Positions 54,899 to 64,000 of a stretch of DNA of 64,000 nucleotides are shown one piece after another. How positions within the stretch are numbered: the stretch's first letter is position 1; every line of letters begins with the position of its first letter. The notes below the pieces were generated by a model that ran no database searches, had not been told where the DNA came from, and was given only the letters and a program-made list of their open reading frames with translations. Source of the DNA: Oidiodendron maius Zn (taxonomy: Eukaryota > Ascomycota > Leotiomycetes > Myxotrichaceae); the NCBI GenBank assembly GCA_000827325.1, contig KN832871.1:992001-1056000 (forward strand), given 5' to 3'. Made by a program: the position numbers and the translations under genes.

Positions 54899-55330
54899 GG
54901 AAAGAGGGATGTGTCTATAGTATTAGAAGAACTAGATATCCCAATAGAGCAGACAATTGCCCCCAACAATTGGACCGTCTTTTTCACAGTTTCTGGTACG
55001 TGAATAATAACCTACAGGCTGTCATGGAGGACTTGGGCCGGGTCGCTCACCTGAGGCGTCACTCTGCGATTTGAGTGGCCGGGTGAGCAGGTTGTACAGA
55101 GTAAGCCGCGAGGCTGTGAGTGGCGAGTTCCACTATCGAAGCCTTGCGACTCCAAGGCATCTAGACAACTGTCCACCGACAAGAAATCTGTCCTTTTCGC
55201 AGCCTCACAAGGACATTTCTCCCCTGAATCATTTGCCTGTCATTTACTGTAAAATGGCCTTGACGCCTCGCTGCGAGTAAATCCACTCCCGAAGAACCGT
55301 CCCAAATTGACAGTGAAGCAAAGCCACGCC
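54899..55330. other. intergenic spacer
   Basis: 432 bp between two same-strand genes. The frame after the Uma2-like stop shows residual coding look (about 54,900-54,990) that may be a decayed C-terminal tail of that gene. Otherwise nothing seen. Confidence 0.45.
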
Positions 55331-56349
55331 ATGCGGAAGTCTTTCCTATCCCTCCTCACTGCCCTCCTGGCACTCGCAAATCCCATCGATGGCTTAGCAG
55401 CATCGAAGAATCCTAAAAATGCGATTCTCCTCTCAAACGTCAAATCTCTCACCTTGCGAGCCGATTCTAAAACCGCACATCGTCGGGTTCCCGCAATCCC
55501 ACAGTAAGGCCCTCGCCCTCTCCCCTGCACAACCAAATCTATGTTGGCTAGAATTGATATTCTGACGAAATATTTCTCGCTAGACTGAAATGCAAAGGTC
55601 CCGGGTGCAAACATTACGAGGTCGATGTTATGCGCTGTACCAACCAGGGCGCAGACTATTCCGAAGAAGATATCCAGTGGAGCTGTACTGCTAGCCTGCC
55701 CCCAGAATTCAAGCTCGGCAGCACAGATGTCATATGCGAGGGATTCGACTCACCAGATGACCCGCGAATTCTAAAAGGCAGTTGCGGAGTTGAGTATCGA
55801 CTCGTCTTAACGGAAAAAGGAGAGGAGAAGTACGGTTCTGGATCATGGTTCTCCTCAACTGGGCAAGGATATGAGAACAAGAGCACAGATTTGGGGACAT
55901 ATCTGTTTATTCTGTTTTTCATGGGTATTGTAATATGGATCTTTTACAGTATGTTTAAGGCAGCCGCAGATAACGGAGCTCATCCTCGTGTGCCTAGAGG
56001 AGGTGGATGGGGCGGAGGAGGGGGTGGAGGTGACGATCCACCGCCTCCGTACCCGGGCACATCGCCTTATCCTGGAAAGAGGTATACGGCTTGGACTGAC
56101 CCTGGGCTTCAAGGATGGAGGCCAGGATTCTGGTCCGGAGCTTTAGGAGGCGCGACCGCTGGATATATGGCAGGTCGAGCAGGTAGGCCCCAAACCATGT
56201 CGGAGGTGCCCAGAAGTGGCCAGTGGTTCGGAGGTGGTGGGCGTAATGGCAATAGGAATGCAGGAACCAGCTCGAGCGGCAGCTCTTCCAGCTCTGGGAG
56301 CAGTGCTAGGTATGAAAGTACAGGGTTTGGGTCAACAACTAGGAGATAG
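55331..56349 (+). CDS. SARAF/TMEM66-like store-operated calcium entry regulator
   Basis: Exons 55331-55503 and 55584-56349 give 312 residues; the 80-nt intron joins VPAIPQ to LKCKGPGCKHYEVDV in frame. In animals SARAF sits in the ER membrane and slows store-operated calcium entry; fungal relatives exist but their role is untested. Seen: a signal peptide (MRKSFLSLLTALLALANPIDGLA); a luminal Cys-rich domain (LKCKGPGCKHYE, VMRCTNQGADYSEEDIQWSC, VICEGFDSPDD, GSCGVEYRL), the SARAF hallmark; one membrane helix (TYLFILFFMGIVIWIFYSMF, near 160-180); a Gly/Pro-rich cytosolic segment (GGGWGGGGGGGDDPPPPYPG); GFWSGALGGATAGYMAG; and a Ser/Gly tail. The start codon fits the signal peptide. Confidence 0.9.
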
Positions 56350-56657
56350 TAAGGATTATAATAAAATAGCTGGGATAAGTAGACGGGAACGGCAACTGGT
56401 ATATTCTAGCTCTTCAAACACTGCAGCCAACTCAATTGGGCCTATCCAGTGACAAATAAAGGTGTATCTGGCGAAAGTAAAAGAGATACGCCGCGCTGAT
56501 ATCATACAGTCGAAGGAAAAAAGGCTCCCGTCGGAGCTGGGTTATGCAAGAGTTGTTGCCCATCTTCCCTATGCAATGATACAGGACCATTTGGTCTCCC
56601 AAACGCCATTCAACACAATCCAACCATTCCAGATAACCGCCTTGATGTGGGACTGCA
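56350..56657. other. convergent spacer, SARAF / BRE1
   Basis: 308 bp with both 3' ends; an AATAAA-like word (about 56,358) follows the SARAF stop by some ten bases, and another (AAATAAAG, about 56,454) may serve either gene. Confidence 0.55.
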
Positions 56658-59283
56658 TTACATGTGAGCCGTCATAACGTCCATCTTATCGAAAGCTTTC
56701 GCACAATTGGGGCATTTTCGCATGCGATTTGCAATGCGGTTCTCCACGCAGTGGTTGCAAAAGAGATGCCCACACGTCTTTAGGATTGTGTTCTTGAAGT
56801 CCTTTCGACATATAGTACAAAGAGCAAGAGTCTACAAGTGTTAGTAAATTCTCCAAGGTTATGAAGCATGAACATACTCTAAGCATTTCTTCTTCTCCTG
56901 ACTGGTTGCTCAGACTCTTTGCCTTCCAAGTATCCCTATCTTTTTGCACATGTTCACAACGCGTACGAAGCTGTTCCAGTTCTTGCTCCAGAGTTTGAAT
57001 TCGTTGCTTATTGCTCGTGTAATTGGTGTCTTTGGACTTTAGCAAGTGAGTGAGCTCTGTGACTTGGGTCTTCAAAGTCTCGCATTTGCTAGTAGCTTCT
57101 CTGGTGGTCGTCTCAAGCTTCTTGTTCTCGCTCGCAATTGTGATGTTGGACTGCCTCATATCGCTCAGCTGCTTTTCCATATTGCTAAGCAGGTTTCTGT
57201 TGGAAGTCTCCACGTCCTTCAATTGTGCGATAATCTCCGAACTCTTTGCATTCTGAGCTCTCAAAGATCGCACTTCGCCAATACGAGTATCCATATCCTT
57301 TCGTGCTGCAAAATATTTTTGATCTGCTTTAGACTTCTCTGCGGAAAGAATCTGAACCTTCTCCTCAAGTGCAGAGAAGTCCATGACTTTCTTTGTGGAC
57401 AAAGCCTGTACTCTTTTGTATGCGCCTTGCAGCGCTGGCAGTTCTTTGTTGATTGATTCCAATTCCCGTTCCATGGTTTCGTACTTCCTTTGCAGTTGTT
57501 CCAGGCCCATAGAATCTAATTCGGGTCGAGGAGTTGACTCGGAGGGCTGCTCATCCACTCGTGACCGAAGACGCTCAACTTCAAGTTCCAGTGCGATAAT
57601 GCGATCCTCTTTTGCGCCAACAAGCTCTTTGAGATGTTCGCTCGCAGTGCGTTCCTGGTCCTGGCTCGCCTTTCGCATACTTACCTCAGCAATTAATTCA
57701 TCTCTTGCTGATCGAATTCTCGTTAGATCAGCATCTACACGCTGCAGTTGGCCCTCCAGTTCCCCGGTAAGAATTTCGGTTTCGTTCTCAATTTGCGTTC
57801 GGTAGGCCGTTCGTTCAGCTTGGTACTTCTCAGCCTCCTCTCGCAATTGAATATTCGTTGCCTCCAAATGGTTGATTCTTCTGATGACGTCCTCGTGTTG
57901 AATACGGAATTGCTTAAAGAGCTCCGTCCGTGCATAGTCATCCTCATTTAGATTGGACAGCCTGGCGCTAGCTGCTGTAAGTTGCTCTGTCAAGCTCTTA
58001 TTTTCAGCAGTGACTGTGTCAAGCTGTTCCTTCTGCTTAGCGATGACAGCTGTCGCCTCTTTATATGCCGTTTGTGAGGCGGCGCTCTCCTCTTCAATCC
58101 CGTTGGTCATCTCAGTATCGCCATTCTCGACTCCCCCAATGCCACTGCCGGCACTATTGCCAGTACCTGCGATAGCTTGTTGTTCCAATTTTGCAACAGC
58201 AGAGCTCTTCGCCCTATCTAATCGCTTTTCTGCCTTAATGTATCGCAGAGATGCGGTTTCTAGTCGTTCACTAAGCTCTTCCTTTTCTTTTCGTAATCGA
58301 TCAACTTTAACCATGTATTCCTTTTGGGAAGCCAATAACTTGGTGACCTTCCCTTGGAGATCCTGGATGTCAGGTGTATTACTGCTACGGGATCCGGAAA
58401 GATTTGTGAAAAGAGAAGTGAGTTTCGATTTTATTTCCTTGCTCTTGGATGCGAGGTGCTCGGAGAAGTCCTCGCTACCTTTGAAATGTATGGATGTTGA
58501 GAACGTTACTGCGTGGTATTAGATGAGTTACGATAATCATAGAGGAAGAATACTGACTATCAGCATCTGATTCCGGAATCTTGTTCTCCGCGAGCAGTCT
58601 AACTTCGTCCAGCAACTATACCCGTCAGCCTTAATCTATGTGCACTTACGTAAATGATATTACCTGCGACCACCAAGCATCAATAACACGAAGATGGTCA
58701 TCATGATCAACCGACCTCTTCTGAATATCTTTCAGTTGTGATTCCAAAGTTGCTTTCTCACGTTTGTATTCAAGCATCTGACGGTATATCGCATCTTTCT
58801 GGTAATTCTGTGTAGCGACCTGTCAGCACATAGCATTACCACGCCATCTGGGTATGGATATAAGGAGAAGGGCGCGAGACTATTGCAAGGGGACGAGATC
58901 TTGTGAGATGTACAAAGTTTGGGAGGATGGAGGATTGCAAATCAAAAATGCTATCGATAGCAAGCCAGGCATTAGCACCAGCCATATATATCGCGTAGAA
59001 GTATCCGGAGTTATAAGCAGTTCCATCCTCCAGTGTACATAGGGATCAGGACGAAATTTGGATAGAAGATGGCAAGGCTGGAGGGAGATGCTTGGCTGTC
59101 GTGTGACTGACTTACCTCAAGGTCTTTTGCCCAAGGAAGATCTGAATCAGTTGAGCCTTTGCTACCATTTACAGCTTGCCTCTTGGTAGGTGGCGCGAAG
59201 TCATCCTGCGCGGCTGATCTCTTCCTATCCTCCATCTTGATGAAGGATGGTTGAGACACAACGGGAGTCGCAACAGGGGACAT
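56658..59283 (-). CDS. BRE1: E3 ubiquitin ligase BRE1 (histone H2B monoubiquitylation)
   Basis: Exons 59283-59116, 58807-58664, 58615-58558, 58508-56878 and 56831-56658 give 724 residues. BRE1 with Rad6 ubiquitylates H2B on chromatin, upstream of H3K4 and H3K79 methylation. Seen: [18 protein letters not shown] (NLS-like, near 19-36), [20 protein letters not shown] across intron 1, a Rad6-binding-type N-terminal region, coiled coil through most of 110-660 (long heptads such as [20 protein letters not shown]), and the C-terminal [33 protein letters not shown], and CPNCAKAF with its eight Cys/His ligands, ending at the stop. The RING is found only if the 46-nt last intron is removed. Intron 1 is 308 nt, the longest I modelled in this window. 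Divergent from BDP1. Confidence 0.95.
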
Positions 59284-59466
59284 TCAGACGGGTAAGGCTG
59301 CACTGCAGATTGACATGAGATCGTTGACAATATGGGTGATAGACTCGCCCGGGCGTCTGCAGTGGAATTTGAGCCCGTGGCGCCGAGTAACGATGGCGAA
59401 TTTGGGTTGCGAAAAGGGCTTGATGTGAAGTTGAAAGGAGTCGACGGAGGAAGATTTTAGAGACAT
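59284..59466 (-). other. 60-codon ORF in the BRE1 5' leader, ending flush with the BRE1 ATG
   Basis: ATG at 59,466, stop TGA at 59,286-59,284, immediately followed by the BRE1 start at 59,283 (TGAATG, same frame). The 60-residue product has no domain I recognise. It could be an upstream ORF that affects BRE1 translation, or chance. If the leader is shorter than 183 nt it is not translated. Confidence 0.45.
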
Positions 59467-59704
59467 GTTAAGCGCTAACCAAATATGTGACTAGCGCGGA
59501 TTACTCGGGCGTGCCGTTCATCTCAATCGCGCAATCGATATCGTCGAGGGGAAGATAGCCTCCGCAATTTTGTTTTTGACATACACAGACCCAGCAACTC
59601 CAGCAGCACACCACCACATTCACGCCTACTAGGTGCAACAGCGACATCTCTACTCACCGCCTTGTTGACCGTCTACAAGCAATGCGCATACGCCAATCGC
59701 TATC
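59467..59704. promoter_or_regulatory. divergent promoter BRE1 / BDP1
   Basis: 238 bp (421 bp between the two annotated starts) shared by two divergent genes, so it holds both promoters. No specific sites named. Confidence 0.5.
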
Positions 59705-61591
59705 ATGAGCCTACGGATTAGGAAAGGCACCAAGGTCTGGGGGCCGAAGGCTCCAGCTGCTAGGAGGCCAGGCGCCCCTCCTTCTGCACCATCATCAGCA
59801 CGCCCAAGCGTCGAGCGACAATCGCAAACGCCTGTCCCTCTTTCGACTCTCCCAGATATTCTGCCACTGCTAAGTGAGGAGCAAGATGCAGCGGGACAAC
59901 AGCCAGCCACCCAACCTGCAACAGCTACTCAGTCACATTATACCGCATCCGCTGAGCCATCCGCCACCAGCACTGTCACTCAAATCAGACCTACAAATGA
60001 ATTGAAGCGGAAAGAGAGTTCGGGCGAGGAGTCTAGCAGGATACCTTCGAAGCGTTTGAGAGTCGAAGAACCCACTCGGCCTTCAACACAACCACAAATC
60101 ACAAGTGGACCTACCAAGTTGCCCCCTCCCATTGCTGAAGAGAGTACTGCGTTACAGCTCGCTCCGCCAACCTCAGAAACAAGACAAGATGTTGAATCAA
60201 GTGTGTATCCTGACCCGGAGCTAAGCTCTGGTCTTGGGGCTGCAGGATCGATTCCTTCTGGTATTACGGGTATACCTGAAGCAGCGGGCCTTGGGCCAGC
60301 AGGCGATGGGCTTCCGAATGCGGCACAGATAGCACAAGCCCCTCAGATTGTTCAAACATCCGTACAGGGGTTTGAACCAGCACAACCGGAAGTGCCGGTG
60401 GGAGCCGTTGTTGGTCCTGTTAAGAAGACGAAAACCGCCAAGCGTCGGAAGGTCCAGCCAGCTAGTGACGGTGATGAAGGTGTTACGGCTACGCTTGAAA
60501 TGCAACTTAATGCGCCCCGACGTGCTGTTTCAAAACGAAACCGCAAAAAGAAAGATAATAATGGAAGCAGGCGTGGGGCTACACCTGAGGGAGCGGAGAG
60601 TGAACAGATCAACCCAAGCACCATGAAAATGGCTGAATTATGCAAGGATATCCGAATTGGGGTTAAATCTAGCAATCATGACATGATTAAGCAGAGGGTT
60701 ATGGAACAGAAGGCCCAGGCAAAGCTCGAAAAGGCCAATGTTGTAACCCCACCTGCCGAAGCCGAAGATGCCAGAGATCTAAATTCAGTTTCTGAAGAGC
60801 CTCAGATAACCATAATTCCCAGTGGTCCCCAGATGAGAATTGTCAATGGCCAGATCGTTCTCGCCGAGAATTCTCTTCATCTCGACCGTCACAAGCGTGC
60901 AGAGGCTGAAAATGAAGTAATGATCGAAGTTGAGGAGAACGAATTTTCTCACATGACTACCTCAGGAACATACATGAAACGAGAACGGGCACAAGTCTGG
61001 GACTCCACCGCCACTGCAACTTTCTACCAGGGACTTGCACAGTTCGGCACCAACTTTGAAATGATTGCTAAGCTCTTCCCTACCCGTAATCGAAGACAGA
61101 TCAAGTTAAAATTTAATAGCGAAGAGAGGAAGAACCCAACACGGATAACTAAAGTCCTCATGGGCGAGCCGGAGAAAATCGACCTAGAGCGCTTCGAAGA
61201 GTTGAGCGGGCTGAAGCTTGAAGAACTAGACGAGATCGAAAGAGAAAGGCAGGCAATCGCAGATGAACAGGAGCGAGAAATACAGGCTAGAGATAAGGAG
61301 AGGGCGGATTCAGATCTAAGAAAGAAGAAAGAGATTGCGGACAGGAGTGCGGCTGCTAGGAGAATTTTAGCCTCTGTAGATGATGAACCTGAAGAGGGCA
61401 GTAGTGGCAAGGAGAATCGGGTCGATGTTACGAGCGAGAACATGGCAGATGCAGTTGCAGGGTTTGAGTTGGGAACAATGTCTAAGAACAAGGGAAGCAA
61501 GAAAACCCAGCCCAAACCGAGGAAGAAAAAGAACGCACACGGCAGGGGTGATGGCGGAGACATCGTTGAGATTTTGGGTACTGTGGCGTGA
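59705..61591 (+). CDS. BDP1: TFIIIB subunit B'' (BDP1), RNA polymerase III initiation
   Basis: A single exon of 628 residues. BDP1 joins TBP and BRF1 to form TFIIIB on tRNA and 5S genes. Seen: a basic N-terminus (RIRKGTKVWGPKAPAARRPG) and about 240 low-complexity Pro/Ala/Ser residues; KKTKTAKRRKVQPAS and KRNRKKKDNNGSRRG (NLS-like, about 240-300); TMKMAELCKDIRIG, a conserved preceding helix; then the SANT/Myb domain about 424-482 (RAQVWDSTATATFYQGLAQF, GTNFEMIAKLFPTRNRRQIKLKF), which is diagnostic of Bdp1; then KNPTRITKVLMGE and a charged coiled C-terminus ending with KKNAHGRGDGGDIVEILG. The N-terminal start is the least certain part, since an upstream exon cannot be excluded. Confidence 0.9.
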   Translation: MSLRIRKGTKVWGPKAPAARRPGAPPSAPSSARPSVERQSQTPVPLSTLPDILPLLSEEQDAAGQQPATQPATATQSHYTASAEPSATSTVTQIRPTNELKRKESSGEESSRIPSKRLRVEEPTRPSTQPQITSGPTKLPPPIAEESTALQLAPPTSETRQDVESSVYPDPELSSGLGAAGSIPSGITGIPEAAGLGPAGDGLPNAAQIAQAPQIVQTSVQGFEPAQPEVPVGAVVGPVKKTKTAKRRKVQPASDGDEGVTATLEMQLNAPRRAVSKRNRKKKDNNGSRRGATPEGAESEQINPSTMKMAELCKDIRIGVKSSNHDMIKQRVMEQKAQAKLEKANVVTPPAEAEDARDLNSVSEEPQITIIPSGPQMRIVNGQIVLAENSLHLDRHKRAEAENEVMIEVEENEFSHMTTSGTYMKRERAQVWDSTATATFYQGLAQFGTNFEMIAKLFPTRNRRQIKLKFNSEERKNPTRITKVLMGEPEKIDLERFEELSGLKLEELDEIERERQAIADEQEREIQARDKERADSDLRKKKEIADRSAAARRILASVDDEPEEGSSGKENRVDVTSENMADAVAGFELGTMSKNKGSKKTQPKPRKKKNAHGRGDGGDIVEILGTVA

Positions 61592-61772
61592 GAACAGGAG
61601 AGACGATCAAATGTTAGGATAGTTTCTGCACCACCACGACGGCGTACAAAGACGGGGAATTGCTAGGATGAAAAGTCAAGTGTGGATATACCCCAGGAAT
61701 AGCAAGATATTGGGAGCTTTATTTCCAAGTTTGCAACTACATCTCCGTCTGACGCCTGCTTCCACCAAAATC

Positions 61773-63299
61773 TTATTCCTTCTTAATCAAGGCCTCGAAG
61801 ATTGGACCAATAGTCTTCGCACTCTTCTTGGGATACCTCTTCTGCCCTCCCTCGTAATCTACAAACGTAACACCGAACCTGGTCTCGTACCCCTCGGCCC
61901 ATTCGAAGTTGTCCAGCAGGCTCCAGGCCATGTAGCCTCTGATGTCCACACCATCCTGGACTGCCTTCGCCAACGCATCGATGTAGTCTCGGAAGTACTG
62001 GGCCCGGAACTCGTCGTCCAAGATCTCCTCCCTCGACAAGTCATTCTCGCCCTTGAGTGACGTACCATTCTCAGTAACGTAGATCGTGGGGCGGCCGTAG
62101 CGATTGGAGATCCAGTTCAGCAGGTCCCGGAATCCCTTGGGGTTGGGTCGCAACCACACCGATTGCGTCTCTGGTCCGATGTTGTCGCCAGCCTTGCTGT
62201 AGAAGAGGGTTTCGAGGTTGCCGAGGAAGTCATCTGGCTCGGGGGGAGTAGATTTATGTTTGATGTAGTTGGCGGTGTAGTGATTCATGCCGTAGAAATC
62301 ATTGCTGCCTTTGACAAGTGCAGACTCCTCGGGAGTGAAAGTCGGTAGTCGGTCACCGAGCTGTTTGACCATGGACTCCGGGTAACGGCCAAAGTAGACG
62401 GGATCAGCAAACCAGGATATACTGAACTCCAGCTTGCGTTCGGCGGCTTCGACGTCCAGTGGATCTTCAGGATCCCAAGGGTAGACAGCATCACCTTCTC
62501 TTATTAGAAATTCTTCTGAGGGAAACTTGGAGAGCCTACCATTCAAGGTGATACCAACCTGACCACCATTTCTCGGCTTGAACTCTTCTCTATAGACCTT
62601 CACCGCTGCCCCGTGAGCTAGAAGCAAGTTGTGCCCAACTATCCAGCATTCGCGGCTGCTGTCCCCTACGGCACTCTTTGTACGGTCACTCGTGTGCCCA
62701 GGGGCAAAGAGTCCAGTATTATAGCCCAGAATTGATGAACACCAAGGCTCATTGAATGTAATCCAGTACTGCACCTTTGGCAGAGCCTCAAAAAGTACTT
62801 TTGCATAATGGGCAAAATCTGCCACAAACTCTTCCTTATTCAGTAACCCACCATATCTGGCATCAAGACCCTCAGGAAGATCCCAATGGAACAATGTCAC
62901 GAGAGGGAGAATTCCTTCCACAAGCAGATCGTCCACAAACTTCTTGTAGAATGCAATTCCGGCGGGATTGACTGGGTCATTGCGCCCACCAATGGGAATA
63001 ATTCTAGACCATGAGATGGAGAATCTGTACGCCTTCGCCCCGGTGCTTTTAAGAAGTGCAATATCCTCGGCAGTCCGGTGGTACGAATCGCAGGCGACGT
63101 CTCCCGAGGAGGCGTCCGCAATCTTGCCTGGGACCTTGCAGAAGGTATCCCAGATAGAAGGGCCTCGGCCATCTTCTGCAGGCGCTCCTTCAATTTGGTA
63201 GCTACAGATGTTAGCAACTAGACTCGCAGAGGGCCAGCAAGATTACCTTGCTGTCGCAAAGCCCCAAATGAAATCTTTTGGGAGGAGGGCGGTCGTCAT
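61773..63299 (-). CDS. GH1 family beta-glucosidase, intracellular
   Basis: Exons 63299-63247 and 63201-61773 give 493 residues; the 45-nt intron joins DFIWGFATA to SYQIEGAP in frame. GH1 enzymes are retaining beta-glucosidases that cleave cellobiose and other beta-glucosides. Seen: the N-terminal GH1 signature with YQIEGAPAEDGRGPSIWDTF; FSISWSRIIPIG; HWDLPEGL; the acid/base Glu in TFNEPW at residue 169; NHYTANYIK; and the nucleophile Glu in YVTENGTS at residue 395; then WSLLDNFEWAEGYETRFG. Both catalytic glutamates are intact. No signal peptide is seen, so it is probably cytosolic, like other fungal GH1 enzymes (about 480-500 residues). It is convergent with BDP1, 181 bp apart. Confidence 0.95.
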
Positions 63300-64000
63300 T
63301 GTGCTACGTCTCTCTCAAATTTCTCTTAGGATACGTGTATTTTCTGATGCCTAGCGGGTTTGGCGGGATCCAGAGGGAAGAACTGGGCTTTAAGGAAGAA
63401 AATAAAGAGAACGCCCCCATCTTAATGATATCGAGACCACTTAACATGAAGGTCAAACTCACCCGACACAGGCCTCGCATGCGGACCGTAGACGCCGGGT
63501 CGTATAAGTTCCTTATGGAGGAGCGTCACGCATCTTCCGCACCCCGAGCCCCACCATGGCTCTATGGCGGGGTCGTGGTCGCTCTTCTGTGTGGCCGCAG
63601 AGTCCTAGAAGATTGGATGAAGAGCGGTTCTCCGGGCCTCAGCACCGTCGGATGAACAGCGTCACGGCAAAACATCGGCGGTTGGCATATCACGTTTCGA
63701 GGCGTCATTCTCGTGGTGGACTCGATGATGGACTGGAGAGTCAAGAGCCATGCTAACCATTATTTGGGGATATTATAAGAACGGTGGTATACGACACTGT
63801 CAATAAGCTGCCGTACGATTGTAAAGGAAACCTGGTAGAGCATGTATAATTAAATGAGCGTTTAGTGTTAAAGCTGCTCCAAAATATCGTCCGGACAGGA
63901 AATTCTTCGGGCGGCTGCTCTTCAAAATGCTGCTAGAGAAACCTCTCATCTGCATGGTTGAGCTATTGCATCTTTCCCACACAATACGTTGCCGCCGCTT
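63300..64000. other. gene-free to window end
   Basis: 700 bp upstream of the beta-glucosidase, expected to hold its promoter. ORFs on both strands at 63,556-63,756 overlap and lack domains. Nothing further identified. Confidence 0.5.

Noticed and set aside
63278-63655. 125-codon plus-strand ORF near the window end
   Set aside because: Overlaps the first exon and promoter of the beta-glucosidase on the other strand and has no domain.

Overview
This window is nuclear DNA of a filamentous ascomycete fungus (Pezizomycotina). The flavour of several proteins (LURP-one-related protein, the Uma2-like protein, the SARAF homologue, the DUF3468-type regulator) suggests Leotiomycetes, but that placement is an inference. 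Genes are carried on both strands, lie 0.1-1 kb apart, and have short GT-AG introns (mostly 45-80 nt) with CTAAC/CTRAY-like branch sites close to the acceptor. There is no operon structure. I saw no tRNA, rRNA or CRISPR array. I set exon borders by reading frame, splice signals and family alignment from memory; most should be right to the base, but none is backed by transcripts.

Layout. 0-6.7 kb: 3' part of SUMO E1 subunit AOS1, the 25S rRNA methyltransferase BMT5, a Cys-rich single-pass surface protein, and an AT-hook protein. 6.7-10 kb: gene-free, purine/pyrimidine-skewed DNA. 10-15.4 kb: histone H3K36 methyltransferase SET2 and mitochondrial GABA transaminase. 16.7-18.3 kb: a DUF3468-type regulator with no visible zinc cluster. 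18.3-21.8 kb: gene-poor, with a TpA-rich island that looks like RIP-decayed repeat DNA. 21.8-30.2 kb: a hotdog thioesterase, endosomal Na+/H+ exchanger NHX1 divergent from a SUT-type sugar transporter, then eIF6 (TIF6) divergent from COA6. 31-42.9 kb: a large RGG/proline-rich nuclear protein, PBN1/PIG-X, a long SWI5, a LURP-one-related protein, HIS6 and FAF1 on a 131-bp divergent promoter. 43.9-44.7 kb: a coiled-coil protein. 44.7-49.2 kb: a decaying region with the remains of a UPF1-like SF1 helicase. 49.2-63.3 kb: a four-helix membrane protein, RAD23, a Uma2-like protein, SARAF, BRE1 divergent from BDP1, and a GH1 beta-glucosidase.

The genes are mostly housekeeping and not one pathway, but themes recur. 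SET2 and BRE1 both write co-transcriptional histone marks (H3K36me and H2B ubiquitin). BMT5, FAF1 and TIF6 all act in ribosome assembly. AOS1, BRE1 and RAD23 belong to ubiquitin/SUMO pathways. SWI5 and RAD23 act in DNA repair. I found no clearly new multi-gene system. The most unusual items are the Uma2-like gene with paired palindromes between direct repeats just before its start, the helicase remnant whose two stops fit C-to-T decay, the TpA-rich island, a 60-codon ORF that ends flush against the BRE1 start codon, and a (CAG)10 tract inside TIF6 intron 1.
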